Assembly (NCBI RefSeq): GCF_001700505.1
Contig: NZ_MAPV01000031.1
Location: forward strand, 49,412-113,411
DNA from: Streptomyces mutomycini
Lineage (GTDB): Bacteria; Actinomycetota; Actinomycetes; Streptomycetales; Streptomycetaceae
Direction: 5' to 3'
Length of the DNA: 64,000 nt
The notes under the pieces were generated by a model that saw only the letters and a program-made list of their open reading frames with translations, made no database searches and had not been told where the DNA came from. Made by a program: the position numbers and the translations under genes. Below are positions 25,117 to 34,456 of the stretch, piece after piece (position 1 is the first letter of the stretch; every line of letters begins with the position of its first letter).

Positions 25117-25746
25117 ATGTCCACGCCGTATGAGAAGGTACGCCGGCCCGGCGGCCGTACCCCAGGAGGAGAGCCGCGCCGACGCGCGGACGCGGAGCGC
25201 AGCATCGCGTCCATCGTCGCCGCCGCGCTCGATTGCTTCCGCAAGGACCCCAACGTCAGCCTGTCCGCGGTCGCCGGGGCGGCCGGGGTGAGCCGGGTCA
25301 CGCTGTATGCGCACTTCCCGTCCCGCGAGGACCTGCTCGACGCGGTGCTCGAACACTCCGTCGAGCAGGCGGACGCGGCGCTGCAGAGCCAGATGCTCGA
25401 TGAAGGGCCGGCCGACGAGGCCTTCTCCCTGCTCGTCCGGTCCGGCTGGCGGGTCCTTGAGCGCCATGCGTTCCTGCTCGCCGCGTCCGAGGGTGTCATC
25501 GCCCCGGCCCGGCGCCGCAGGCACCACGAGAAGGTCCTCGCACGGGTGGAGCGGGTCATGCTCCGTGGGCAGGAGGAGGGCGTGTTCCGCACGGACCTCC
25601 CGCTGTCCTGGCTCGTGACCACCTTCTACAGCTTGTTGCACGCCGCGGCGGCCGAGGCCGACGCACGACACCTCAAGGTCAAGGACATTCCTGACATCCT
25701 CGACAGCACGCTGTCGTCGATGTTGCGGACGCCTGTTTCGTCCTGA
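25117..25746 (+). CDS. TetR-family repressor, probably of the upstream exporter
   Basis: 209 residues from ATG 25117. TACGCT at 25105-25110 lies only six bases before the ATG, so the transcript is probably leaderless. GTG 25099 is a less likely start. The N-terminal helix-turn-helix is clear: LSAVAGAAGVSRVTLYAHFP SREDLLDAVL, about residues 48-77. The rest is an all-helical ligand/dimer domain (WRVLERHAFLLAASEG, WLVTTFYSLLHAAAAEADAR). It sits 80 bases after the exporter and probably senses its substrate. Confidence 0.9.
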   Translation: MSTPYEKVRRPGGRTPGGEPRRRADAERSIASIVAAALDCFRKDPNVSLSAVAGAAGVSRVTLYAHFPSREDLLDAVLEHSVEQADAALQSQMLDEGPADEAFSLLVRSGWRVLERHAFLLAASEGVIAPARRRRHHEKVLARVERVMLRGQEEGVFRTDLPLSWLVTTFYSLLHAAAAEADARHLKVKDIPDILDSTLSSMLRTPVSS

Positions 25747-25791
25747 CGCTCCGTATGAACGGGGCGTCCCGTCCCGACATCGGAGTAGCCC

Positions 25792-26227
25792 ATGCACGCC
25801 GACGAACAGCTCGTCCGTGCCTGCCTTGCCGCGATCAGCAAGGCGGACGCGGACGGCTGGCTCGCTTCTTATGCCGACGATGCCGTCTCACGGGACGTGC
25901 CCCTCGACTCCGTCTGGAACGGGCGGGCCGAACTGGAGGCCGGGGTGCGCTCCTGGCTGGCCGCGATTCCCGAGACCCGGATGGAGGTGCGGACCGTCTT
26001 CGTGGACGACCGGTCCGGGGCCTGCGAGTGGACCATGTCGGGCACGCTGGAGGGCGTGCTCGACGGGCTGCCCGAGCAGCTCGCCGCGTTGGCCAAGGGC
26101 AAGCCCTTTCACGATGCAAGGAGTAACCGTGTACCAGTTCTCAAAGGGCGGCCGCATTCAGGAGGAGACCCTCTACTGGGGCTTGGCCGGCGTGCTCGGC
26201 CAGTTCGGGCTGCTGCCTCCCCTCTGA
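25792..26227 (+). pseudogene. SnoaL/NTF2-like protein with a +1 frameshift
   Basis: ATG 25792 begins MHADEQLVRACLAAISKADA, a SnoaL-like cone-shaped fold (VSRDVPLDSVWNGRAELEAG, EVRTVFVDDRSGACEWTMSG). After AKGKPF at 26109 the frame goes wrong. Dropping one T from TTT at 26107-26109 restores TMQGVTVYQFSKGGRIQEET LYWGLAGVLGQFGLLPPL to the stop at 26227. The restored protein is about 144 residues, normal for nuclear-transport-factor-2-like enzymes. The unrepaired product ends at 26247 with an unrelated tail lacking the last two strands. A slip in a T3 run could be real or a base-call error. Confidence 0.8.
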
Positions 26228-26344
26228 CGGGGGCCGGGGCACCGTAGGAGGCATGGGCCGAGCCCTGGACCGGACGGTCTTCTGATCCGCCGGTCACGGG
26301 CTCGGCCCCGCCACATCGACAAGGTTTCTCACTAGACGCAGGAG

Positions 26345-27052
26345 GTGGTCCCGATCAACACGAACGGAACCCCGCACGCCCGCCTGATCAACGCTCTGAG
26401 CGCCGACGACCCGTCGGTCCGGCTTCGGGCTGCCATGGCGGTCGGCTCGACCCCCGACCCCGGACTCCTGGAGACGCTCGTCGAGCGGTGTGGGGTCGAG
26501 CCGGACCTCTTCGTGCGAGACACGCTGTCCTGGGCGCTGATGCGCTACTCGCCGGAGATCACCCTGCCCCGGATTCGTCAGGAACTCGATTCCGATTGCG
26601 CCCAGGCCCGCAGCCAGGCGTTGCATACGCTGTCCAAGATCGGCGACAAGGCCGCGTGGGACTGGATCACGCGCGACATGCTGCACGACGCCGACGACGA
26701 GACCGCCCGGACCGCGTGGCGCGTCGCGGTCTACCTCGTGCCCGAAAGCGAGGAGAAGGACCTGACAGACGAACTGGTCACGCAGCTCGGCCGTGGCAAC
26801 CGCAGTCTGCAGCTGAGTCTGAGCCGGGCACTGGCCGACCTCGGCGACGTGGTCGAGCCCGCCCTGGAGAAGGCTGCGGCCGACCCCGACCCGGCAGTGG
26901 CTGAGCACGCCGGTGCCACCAGACTGCTCCTGAAGAGCAGGCAGGCCGATCGCGACGCGGCCACCGAGAAGGCGAAGCGAGCCGTCACACCCGCCCCGGA
27001 ACGAGCGAATGCCGTTACTGCCGCCGAGGCTGAGGGAGCCACGGAGCGCTGA
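26345..27052 (+). CDS. HEAT-repeat protein
   Basis: 235 residues if GTG 26345 is used. That codon overlaps the only good ribosome-binding site (GGAGG 26341-26345). Spacing would suit an initiation codon at 26354, where ATC is found, so the true start may be mutated or non-canonical. Helical HEAT units run from about 15 to 195: ALSADDPSVRLRAAMAVGST, VEPDLFVRDTLSWALMRYSP, SQALHTLSKIGDKAAWDWIT, and SLQLSLSRALADLGDVVEPA. A charged tail follows. Such repeats make protein-protein scaffolds; partner unknown. No signal peptide. Confidence 0.82.
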   Translation: MVPINTNGTPHARLINALSADDPSVRLRAAMAVGSTPDPGLLETLVERCGVEPDLFVRDTLSWALMRYSPEITLPRIRQELDSDCAQARSQALHTLSKIGDKAAWDWITRDMLHDADDETARTAWRVAVYLVPESEEKDLTDELVTQLGRGNRSLQLSLSRALADLGDVVEPALEKAAADPDPAVAEHAGATRLLLKSRQADRDAATEKAKRAVTPAPERANAVTAAEAEGATER

Positions 27053-27412
27053 CCGGCGATGTGGCCCGCCGTCTTGGGCGCCTTCTGCGGCGCCACTGTG
27101 TCAACACTCCATAGAGGATGCCTCCGTCCCCAGGGTCGCGCCCAGTGTCCGAAGGCCGCTGGCCGGCTCCGCGACGAACACCACGTCGCGGACATCCGCC
27201 GCGTCCACACCGACTCCGGCTGGATGTGCGGAACCCGTCCAACGCCAGCTGAGGCGGGAAGACGTCGCAGCCGCCCGCTCCACCGTCGAGCGGCTGACGC
27301 TCAGGGCCATGACCGGACTCACTGAAGCTTGACGGCTGCCCTGCTCGCCCCGTCCAAGTGTGATCACCGGTAGAGCATCGTCGCGTGTGGCGGTCCACGT
27401 ACCCTCGGTTCC
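27053..27412. other. no gene supported
   Basis: 360 bases. A minus-strand frame ending VAEPASGLRTLGATLG near 27101 has some coding flavour but no independent start, ribosome-binding site or family. Confidence 0.35.
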
Positions 27413-27826
27413 GTGCCCCGCAATGCGAAGAAGTCCCGTCGGCTGGTCGCCGACGGGCGCGTGTACATGTGGACCATGCGGCACAGCCATCGTGAGGACG
27501 GCGGCGGCCGGTCCGAGGGCTGCCGGCAGACCCTCACCCTGTCCCCGCAGCCGGCCGGCACCGGCGGCCCGCTGCGCATCGTGTTCGCCGACGGCCCCGG
27601 CCGGTTCGTCCCGGGCGGAGCTCCCCTGGGCTCCGGCGACGTGGGCCTCACTCGGGGTCAGTCCCTGAACCTGCACCAGCCGGGCGCCGTACGGGCCCTG
27701 CTCGAGGTGGCGTTGGCCCGCAGGTGGCGGCCGGGGGAGCCGCGGGCGGTCGAAGTCGATGGCTGGACCCTGCTGCAGGAGGCAGGCGCGCGAGCTGGGG
27801 ACGACGCCCGCGTCGTCGGCCATTGA
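27413..27826 (+). CDS. small conserved-looking protein, function unknown
   Basis: 137 residues from GTG 27413 (MPRNAKKSRRLVADGRVYMW). The middle holds strands typical of a compact beta-rich fold: QTLTLSPQ, LRIVFADGPGRFVPGGAPLG, and SLNLHQPGAVRALLEVALAR RWRPGEPRAVEVDGW. The last part suggests a helix packing on a sheet. No cysteines beyond one, no membrane segment, no catalytic motif. GC at third positions supports coding. Stands alone; no family recognised. Confidence 0.65.
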   Translation: MPRNAKKSRRLVADGRVYMWTMRHSHREDGGGRSEGCRQTLTLSPQPAGTGGPLRIVFADGPGRFVPGGAPLGSGDVGLTRGQSLNLHQPGAVRALLEVALARRWRPGEPRAVEVDGWTLLQEAGARAGDDARVVGH

Positions 27827-27912
27827 GGGGGTGACTCCGGTCTCCCCTCGTTGTGCTTCCGTCGGCTGACTTTCCGAGCCTGGAAATTGGGCAGGGTGGT
27901 TGTCTTGATCCG

Positions 27913-28527
27913 TCATAGACCCGACGGGCTGCCGGAAAGCCAGTGGGAATGCCGGTCGCGGGTCCGGTCCCGTTCCTCAGGTGTGGGGAGGAAGACGTCG
28001 GCGCCCCCGTCATAGGGATAGTGAATGCGCCGCATCCGAGTGTCGGTGACGAAGACTCCCGCCGCCTTGTCGTCAGCGATGTCACGGAGCAGCTCGTCGA
28101 GGCAGCCATGTCGCCAGGGCCGGCGGGCGGCGAAGAGATGGCAGTAGGTTCGGAACTCCGGATCAGGATCGTCCTCCACAACCAGGCTCTGCCAGTAGCC
28201 GGCGTCAGGCTGGAACGGTGGAACCTCGGCTTCGGTCGTCCAGACCGATGTGATCACGTACACGTCCCCACCGGCGAACAACTCATCGAGGACCGTGTTG
28301 TACCGCCCCAGGAGGACGGCGTACTCGCTCTCGTCCTCTGCGTACCGCTTCGACTCCGGCAGGCTGTGGAAGCGCACCCAGACATCCCGGTACGGATCGC
28401 GGAGCTTGTACCCAATGGGCGGGCAGTCGGGCCAACGCCGCTGCCACATTTCCGTCAAGGTCGTCCGCACGCCTCCAAACACCCTCCTCACACGTCCTCT
28501 TGGGCATGGATTTCTGTCCACGACCAT
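27913..28527 (-). CDS. DUF3885 domain protein
   Basis: 204 residues from ATG 28527; ATG at MWQRRWPDC, 26 codons in, is a plausible shorter start. It carries the DUF3885 pattern: WPDCPPIGYKLRDPYRDVWV RFHSLPESKRYAEDESEYAV L, the long NTVLDELFAG helix, VITSVWTTEAEVP, and the C-terminal RRIHYPYDGGADVFL-----R--R---HSHWLSGSPSGL. These cytoplasmic proteins are common in Streptomyces, often near polymorphic-toxin or immunity genes, but have no proven function. No such partner is visible here. Confidence 0.85.
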   Translation of the reverse strand: MVVDRNPCPRGRVRRVFGGVRTTLTEMWQRRWPDCPPIGYKLRDPYRDVWVRFHSLPESKRYAEDESEYAVLLGRYNTVLDELFAGGDVYVITSVWTTEAEVPPFQPDAGYWQSLVVEDDPDPEFRTYCHLFAARRPWRHGCLDELLRDIADDKAAGVFVTDTRMRRIHYPYDGGADVFLPTPEERDRTRDRHSHWLSGSPSGL

Positions 28528-28750
28528 GATGCCCGGTACCCACCCACCAAGAGAAAGGACTTTCAGGTGGCGGGGGCCGGGCGAGCGAACGGCGCGAGCT
28601 CCGTCTGCGGGTAGAGGGGGTGACCGTCGGGCCCGAGGCGTCGTGGACCCGGCGCCGAGGTGTACCGCACAACCGCGCCCGTTACCGGCCCGGGAGCGGC
28701 ATCCCGCGAAGGATGGCCGCCCCCAGGCTCGTAGCGCACCTGCGTAGCAA

Positions 28751-31411
28751 TCAGCCCGACTTGCAGGCCCGGCCGTTCAGCTTGAACGATCCCGGATCCG
28801 GCGCCGGACCCGCGGCGGACGTGTTGAAGCCGAAGTCGACCGCCGACCCCGGGGTCAGGGTTCGGTTCCACGACAGCGGCCCGGCGCTGACCGTGCGGCC
28901 GGACTGGTCGAACTCTGCGCTCCAGGTGTGGCTCAGTCGCTGCTCGCCGGACAGCAGCCAGGTCAGCGACCATGGCGAGACCGGCTCCGAGCCCGTGTTC
29001 TCGACGCGGACCGTCACCGTCGAGCCGCTGTTCCACGGGTGCGAGGAGTACGTGACCTTGCACGTACGGGCCGGGGCCGCCTGTCCACCCTCGCCCGCGT
29101 CGTCCAGGTAGGAGGCGATGAAGGCGAGTGGCGCGTTCCAGTTGATGGTGATCTCGTTCGTCGCCCAGGAGCCGATGTCGTCGATGTAGCACATGGCCGG
29201 GGCGCAGCCGCTCAGCTTTTCCACCGCGACCGGATCTCCGGAGGCGGCCGCCGTGAGGTTGGGCCCTCCCGCCACCGAACCGGGGGCCGGGTTCGGCAGA
29301 GCGGCATCGTTCTGATGTGCCCAGAAGCGATGGTGCTGGTTGTGGGAGTCCCGCTCGCCGTAGCCGGTGACGTACGACTGGTTGAGGGGGTTGCGGCCGA
29401 GCAGGTAGTCGGCGCCCCGCAGTACGGCGTCCTGGTAGGCGGCTTCGCCGGTCAGGTCGTGCGCCGTGGCCAGCACGATCATGTTGTTCAGGACCTGGCT
29501 GTTGGACCCCCAGACGTAGTCCTCGTCCTTGGGGGCGTACGGGAGCCCGTACGCCTGCGCGCGGGACTGCGTGGCGTAGCGGTCGGCGGCCGTGGTCACG
29601 ACGGAGCGGACCTCACCGAGCTGCGCCGATGTCAGACCGTTCGGCACGGTCGCCAGAGTGAGCACGCCGAGTCCGCCGGTGGAGCCCCATGAGATGCCAC
29701 CGCCCGCCGGGAAGACCGCATCCGTGTCACCGTGCAGGCCGGAGGAGAGCACCGCCTGGCGGTAGGTGTCCTTGCCCGTCGTGGTGAACAGCTCGGCCGC
29801 CGCCCAGTAGAACTCGTCCGAGACGTCGTTGTCGCTGTACGCGCCGCCGCCGGTGCCGTCGTTCGGATCGGCGATCACGTCCGGGTGCTGCTTCGCCGCG
29901 GCCCACGCGGTCTCCGCGGCCCGCAGGCAGCGCTCCGCGAAGTCCTCGTCGAAGGGGGCGTAGAGCCGGGCGCACTGGGCGGCCGAGGCGGCGAGGTTCA
30001 GCGTGGCTGCCGTCGAAGGAGGGTGCAACTCGCGCTGCTGGGGATCGAGATGCGGTTTCAACGGCAGCCCGGTCCACTCGGCGTCATGCATCTTGTGGTG
30101 CGCCATCCCTGCCAGCGGCCGGCCGGCCGGGACCTGCATCTTGATCAGGAAGTCCATCTCCCAGCGCGCCTCGTCCAGGATGTCCGGCACCCCGTTGTCG
30201 CGCTCGGGTACCCGCAGCTCACCATCGCCGAGCTCCGCCGACTCGGCGTCCGGGGCGGTCAGTGTGCGCTCGTACGTGGACATCAGCTGGGCCACCGAGA
30301 TACCGCCGTTGACCACGTACTTGCCGTGGTCGCCCGCGTCGTACCAGCCGCCCGACACGTCCAGCCGGTAGTCACAGACCCCTGGCTGGCAGGGGACGTC
30401 CGTGTCGCCCTTGTTGGGCGCGACACCGATGTGGCCGGCCGGGCGCGCGTACTCCTCGCCGACGAGGTCCGCCTCGATGGGGGTGCCGCTGCGGTTGTGG
30501 TAGAAGTACGCCAGCGCGTCGGAGCGCAGCCCGTCGTACAGGTCGCCGCGGACCGAGAACGGCTCGCTGACCTCGCCGTCGACCTCCACGGTGTAGCCGT
30601 CGCCCGCCGTGGTGAGGCCGCTGAAGTCGAAGGTGTGGACCCGCTGGAGCGAGCTGGGGTCCTCGCCCCGCGGAACGGTCTTACCGGTTGCGGCGGTCGA
30701 GCCGCCGGAGGCCTTCACCGTCCAGGTCAGCGGCGCGTCGGCATCGGTGACCACGGTGCCGTTCTTGGGGCCGTGAGGCAGGTACCCGACCTGGTTGACG
30801 CGGACGGGCGAGCCGGTGTCCGGTACGTAGACGGGCGGTTCGGCCCCGCCCCGCAGCGACACGTCGTCCAGACAGAAGGTCGTCGCCCGCTCACCGCCGC
30901 CGATCTGCAGTTGCACCGACGCGGCCGGGAGGTCCACGGAGGCCGTGAATGTACGTGTGACCTGTGTGGCCTCCGTACCGACCGGATCAGCGGTGGCGAG
31001 CACCGCCGTGTACGGGTCGACCGCCTCCTGAACCCTGGTCTGGACGGTCAGGGGCACGGCCGAACGGGCCGTGTAGGACAACTCGTAGCTCTCGCCCGCG
31101 ACGATCGGGACGTCGTTCTGGCCGACGATGACGTCCCAGGCGTTGGATGTGCCGGCGGGGACCTCGGCGCACAGTCGGCCGTCCGACACGGCTGACGGCG
31201 CGTTCGCCGTCCACCACCAGGGGGCGGTGCCGGCGGCGAAGTCGCCGTTGGAGATCTGCTCGGGGCCGGGTTCGGCTTCCAGGGCACCGGCTGTGCCGGG
31301 CACCGCCAGCGCCGCGGCGAACAGCAAGGCTGCGGCTGACATCCCGAACACGCGTCTCCCGTGCCGGGGGCGGACGCGCATGGGCCGTGCGGGGAGTGGT
31401 GAGGCATTCAC
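28751..31411 (-). CDS. secreted GH9 cellulase, CBM4-CelD_N-GH9-CBM2
   Basis: 886 residues from GTG 31411 (AAAGG eight bases upstream); ATG 31381 lacks a ribosome-binding site. Order: signal peptide to about residue 45; CBM4/9-like sandwich (about 50-190, ISNGDFAAGTAPWWW); Ig-like CelD_N domain (VRVNQVGYLP, about 203-290); GH9 catalytic domain to about 765; CBM2 (783-886) closing on the cysteine pair of TCKVTYSS and GRACKSG. The base/nucleophile aspartates are in GGWYDAGDHGKYV (Asp358, Asp361) and the acid in NEITINWNAP (Glu753). It cuts beta-1,4-glucan outside the cell. A CebR-type operator precedes it. Confidence 0.96.
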   Translation of the reverse strand: MNASPLPARPMRVRPRHGRRVFGMSAAALLFAAALAVPGTAGALEAEPGPEQISNGDFAAGTAPWWWTANAPSAVSDGRLCAEVPAGTSNAWDVIVGQNDVPIVAGESYELSYTARSAVPLTVQTRVQEAVDPYTAVLATADPVGTEATQVTRTFTASVDLPAASVQLQIGGGERATTFCLDDVSLRGGAEPPVYVPDTGSPVRVNQVGYLPHGPKNGTVVTDADAPLTWTVKASGGSTAATGKTVPRGEDPSSLQRVHTFDFSGLTTAGDGYTVEVDGEVSEPFSVRGDLYDGLRSDALAYFYHNRSGTPIEADLVGEEYARPAGHIGVAPNKGDTDVPCQPGVCDYRLDVSGGWYDAGDHGKYVVNGGISVAQLMSTYERTLTAPDAESAELGDGELRVPERDNGVPDILDEARWEMDFLIKMQVPAGRPLAGMAHHKMHDAEWTGLPLKPHLDPQQRELHPPSTAATLNLAASAAQCARLYAPFDEDFAERCLRAAETAWAAAKQHPDVIADPNDGTGGGAYSDNDVSDEFYWAAAELFTTTGKDTYRQAVLSSGLHGDTDAVFPAGGGISWGSTGGLGVLTLATVPNGLTSAQLGEVRSVVTTAADRYATQSRAQAYGLPYAPKDEDYVWGSNSQVLNNMIVLATAHDLTGEAAYQDAVLRGADYLLGRNPLNQSYVTGYGERDSHNQHHRFWAHQNDAALPNPAPGSVAGGPNLTAAASGDPVAVEKLSGCAPAMCYIDDIGSWATNEITINWNAPLAFIASYLDDAGEGGQAAPARTCKVTYSSHPWNSGSTVTVRVENTGSEPVSPWSLTWLLSGEQRLSHTWSAEFDQSGRTVSAGPLSWNRTLTPGSAVDFGFNTSAAGPAPDPGSFKLNGRACKSG

Positions 31412-31475
31412 CGGGAAGGCCTTTCGTCGACAGATGCGGGGCATGGAGGCGGGGGCGCCTCGGACATGGGAGCGC

Positions 31476-31489
31476 TCCCATTTGCATTG
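31476..31489. promoter_or_regulatory. CebR-type operator of the GH9 cellulase
   Basis: TGGGAGCGCTCCCA is the perfect 14-bp palindrome bound by CebR, the LacI-family repressor of cellulose genes in Streptomyces that is released by cellobiose. It lies 65 bases upstream of the GTG start. Confidence 0.92.
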
Positions 31490-31528
31490 TGGAGGTGGAT
31501 CGGGCATTCCGCCAGGGTCATGACAGAT

Positions 31529-31566
31529 GCGGCGGGCCCCGGCCTGAGAGGCCCGGGACCCGCCGC
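31529..31566 (-). terminator. hairpin terminator after the GH81 gene
   Basis: GCGGCGGG (31529-31536) pairs with CCCGCCGC (31559-31566), with CCCGG/CCGGG pairing inside. It lies just past the GH81 stop and isolates the two glycosidase genes. Confidence 0.78.
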
Positions 31567-31578
31567 ACACGGAGACGT

Positions 31579-34365
31579 CTAGACGTACGGGATCTTCACG
31601 ACCGCCGCGTCCGTGCCGGTCTGCACCTGGGAGGTGCCGTTGCCCAGCGCGTTCCAGATCTCCAGACGGACGGTGCCGCCCTTGAGGTCGCCCAGGCTTC
31701 CGGTCACCGCTGCGGTGCCCGCGGCCTGGGTGTATTCCTCCCACCCCGTGACCGGGTCGGTCGCGAAGTAGCGGAAGGTCTCGGTGCGGTCGAAGGTACC
31801 GTCGCCGGTGAGGTCGTAGCTGACCCTGACCTGCGGGGCGAGGCCCACCTTCGTGCCCGCGTCGACCCGTAGACGGAAGGCGGTGGACGTGCCCGCCGCG
31901 AGCGTTCCGTCGACCTTCTTGATCTCGTAGACCGTCGGTCTGTACGGCGTGCCGTCCCGGTTGACGCCGTCGGCCGAGGCCAGCGTGTCGGCTCCGGCCG
32001 CGCCGTCCGTGGCGGTGGTGAGGGTGCCGCCGGACTTCAGCCGGAAGGTGTTGCCCGTGGACGGACCCGGCTCCTCGGGGTCCGGATCCGGGTCGCCGCC
32101 GCCGGTACCCGTGCCGGTGGCCGTCGAGCGGGCGGGTACGGAGAGCGTCGCGCCGTCGGAGAAGGTGACGGTGCGTGCGGTGGATCCGTGATTGTGGGCG
32201 CTGTACGTCCGGACGCCGTTCTTGGTGAAGACCGCGGAGGTCGGGATGTTCCCGCTGACCGTCATGTCCGGGGCGCCCAGGCTGTCCAGCGTGGTGATCC
32301 AGTGATACGTGTGTGCCTTGGACTCACCCTGCTCAGGGGTGTAACCCGCGTTGCCCGCGTCCCACTTGGCCTTCGCCGCCGCAGGGTCGGCCAGCGACTC
32401 GAACTGCCACAGGAGGTCGCGCCATTCGACGGCCGGCCCGCCGTTCTCCCGCTCCATCTCGGCGATGTTCCGCTTGACGGCCGCCTTCTCACGGGCCAGG
32501 TGGAGCGAACCACCGGTCACGGGGAGGACGTTGATGCCGTGGATCTCCTCCGGGTTCGCGGTCCACCAGGTGGAGTACGCGCCGCCGCTGCCCCACACCA
32601 TGCCGACCGTGTCGTGCCCGAACGAGCCCGGGAAGACCTGCTGGTCGGCGTCGAACCAGTACTGCGTGATCGCTTCCGACTCGGTGGTCAGCAGGTAGCT
32701 GCCGAGGTCGCGCAGCCCGGTGTCACCCGTCGCCGCGCCCCACAGGACGAGGCCCGCGCTGAGGTTGATGGACTCCGAGGAGGACTCCTGGTTGTTGCCC
32801 GCCGCGAAACCCTGGTGGCCGGAGGCCCAACTGTGTCCCGCGTACACGTCGAAGCCGCGCAGGAACGGGTACGCGGTGTCCGTGCGGCTCGGGTTGGCCG
32901 CGTCCCGCACCAGGGTCTTGACCATGGCACCCCAGGCGGAGTCCGCGGCCCACGCCTGGTCGTACTGGGCGACGATCGCCGCCGCGTACACGTAGTAGCT
33001 GTAGTGGAAGTGGTGGTCGTTGAGCTCGGTGTCGCTGCCGTACGAGGCCGGGTAGCCGGTGAGCGTCTTCCAGTCCTTGTCGTAGCTGAACTCGGCCGCA
33101 CCGCCCGCCGTGAACCACTCCTGGAGGCGGCCCTTCATCAGGCCGAGCAGCTTGTCCCGGATTCCCGGCTGGCCGATCTGGTCGGCGACGGGCACCAGTT
33201 GTGCGAGGCGGCCGAGCGCCTTGCCTGTCCAGTACGTGTCAGTGGCGCCCGAGAACGGGTCGGAGGCGTTCGCCACCTCGTTCAGGTAGCCCGTCAGCCG
33301 CGCCTTGTCGACCCCGCCGGCCGCGGGCAGCGCGGGCAGCACGCCCTGGTTCTTCTGGCTGGTGGTGAAGGACGCGGACTCCCGCACCTTCATGGTGCCG
33401 CGCGGAGAGACGTACGTGTACGGCGTGAGCGCGTCGGAGGTGTGGAGCCACTGGTGGCGGTACAGCGCCTGGAGCGTGCCGCGTTCGGTGCCCTCCTTGG
33501 CCTCCGTGGTCAGGCTGTACGTGGCCTTGACCGTGCCGCCGGTGGACTCCCAGGCCACCTTGGATCCGGTGACGAAACTGAAGGCGTACTTCCGGTAGGT
33601 CGCCAGCGCGTCCGTGGACGGCAGCACGGCGAGTGAGAAGTAGTCCTTGCCCCCGAGGCCCGCGGTGATCGTGGAGCCGGAGACGGCCCAGTCGCTGCCG
33701 GTCGGGGCGAAGAGGGCGTAGTGGTGGCCGGCGACCGTGACGCCGAGGACGTTGCCGTTGTCCGCGAAGACGGTGGGGGTGCCGGCCGTGGTGATCCGGG
33801 CGTCACCGCCGGAGCCCTTGGCGTACACGAAGGGCATGCCGTGCCCGATGGTCGTGCGCAGGGTGCGGGTGCCGTCCGACCAGTAGGGGGTGACCGTCCA
33901 GTCGGACCAGTCGTCGGCCTTCGTGTCCGGCGAGTTCAGCCCGCTGAGGCCGACGGTGAGGTCGGCCTTGTGGGCGTACTCGTACTGGCGCCCCTCCCCG
34001 ACGACCGCGGGCGTGGTCGGGTAGCCGACCTCCAGTCCGCCGGAGGTCGCCTGGTAGGTCAGCGGGTGTCCGTACATCGGGGTGGAGTACGGGTTGTCGC
34101 CGTACCGCTGGTAGGCGAGAGAGGACCACCAGTCGTTGGTGGGGACAGGCTTGCCCTTCGCCGACGCCGTGACCTTGGGCGTGACGGGGGCGCCGGTGTT
34201 GGTGGTGGGGCCGGAGGTGCCGGCGGGCCGACTGTCGGTGTAACTGCCGGAACCTGCGGGGACGGTGGCGGCTGCCGCCGGGGACGCGGCAGGTCCCAGA
34301 CCCACGGCGGCCAGGGCGATGGCCAGGATCGTCGCCGCTGCGGGTCTGGAGAGGGAGGCTTGCAT
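31579..34365 (-). CDS. secreted GH81 endo-1,3-beta-glucanase with CBM56
   Basis: 928 residues from ATG 34365 (GAGG eight bases upstream; GTG 34374 is less well placed). A signal peptide to about residue 34 is followed by the GH81 domain (about 60-740). Its signature segments are NDWWSSLAYQR, LNDHHFHYSYYVYAAAI (Asp450) and TDTAYPFLRGFDVYAGHSWA SG followed by NNQESSSESINLSAG, with the Glu527/Glu531 pair. After a Gly/Asp/Pro-Glu linker, the last 165 residues are a CBM56 beta-1,3-glucan-binding module (TPYRPTVYEIKKVDGTL, DGTFDRTETFRYFATDP). It degrades fungal wall glucan or laminarin. An operator and promoter precede it. Confidence 0.95.
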   Translation of the reverse strand: MQASLSRPAAATILAIALAAVGLGPAASPAAAATVPAGSGSYTDSRPAGTSGPTTNTGAPVTPKVTASAKGKPVPTNDWWSSLAYQRYGDNPYSTPMYGHPLTYQATSGGLEVGYPTTPAVVGEGRQYEYAHKADLTVGLSGLNSPDTKADDWSDWTVTPYWSDGTRTLRTTIGHGMPFVYAKGSGGDARITTAGTPTVFADNGNVLGVTVAGHHYALFAPTGSDWAVSGSTITAGLGGKDYFSLAVLPSTDALATYRKYAFSFVTGSKVAWESTGGTVKATYSLTTEAKEGTERGTLQALYRHQWLHTSDALTPYTYVSPRGTMKVRESASFTTSQKNQGVLPALPAAGGVDKARLTGYLNEVANASDPFSGATDTYWTGKALGRLAQLVPVADQIGQPGIRDKLLGLMKGRLQEWFTAGGAAEFSYDKDWKTLTGYPASYGSDTELNDHHFHYSYYVYAAAIVAQYDQAWAADSAWGAMVKTLVRDAANPSRTDTAYPFLRGFDVYAGHSWASGHQGFAAGNNQESSSESINLSAGLVLWGAATGDTGLRDLGSYLLTTESEAITQYWFDADQQVFPGSFGHDTVGMVWGSGGAYSTWWTANPEEIHGINVLPVTGGSLHLAREKAAVKRNIAEMERENGGPAVEWRDLLWQFESLADPAAAKAKWDAGNAGYTPEQGESKAHTYHWITTLDSLGAPDMTVSGNIPTSAVFTKNGVRTYSAHNHGSTARTVTFSDGATLSVPARSTATGTGTGGGDPDPDPEEPGPSTGNTFRLKSGGTLTTATDGAAGADTLASADGVNRDGTPYRPTVYEIKKVDGTLAAGTSTAFRLRVDAGTKVGLAPQVRVSYDLTGDGTFDRTETFRYFATDPVTGWEEYTQAAGTAAVTGSLGDLKGGTVRLEIWNALGNGTSQVQTGTDAAVVKIPYV

Positions 34366-34402
34366 GGGCTGCACCTCGTCACGTGGGGGACAGAGAGCAA
34401 TC

Positions 34403-34416
34403 TGAGAGCGCTCTCA
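34403..34416. promoter_or_regulatory. LacI-type operator of the GH81 glucanase
   Basis: TGAGAGCGCTCTCA is a perfect palindrome differing from the CebR box only by a symmetric G-to-A/C-to-T change. It lies just downstream of the predicted start of transcription, a repressing position. Confidence 0.8.
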
Positions 34417-34426
34417 CGTGTCACGG

Positions 34427-34456
34427 AACGTAAAACCTTTGAAACGTCAGTGTCAA
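34427..34456 (-). promoter_or_regulatory. near-consensus promoter of the GH81 glucanase
   Basis: On the minus strand TTGACA (34456-34451) and TACGTT (34432-34427) are 18 bases apart. The start of transcription would fall near 34420, just before the operator. The -35 is one arm of a second palindrome, TGTCAATAGAGTTGACA (34451-34467), which could bind an activator or another repressor. Confidence 0.75.
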
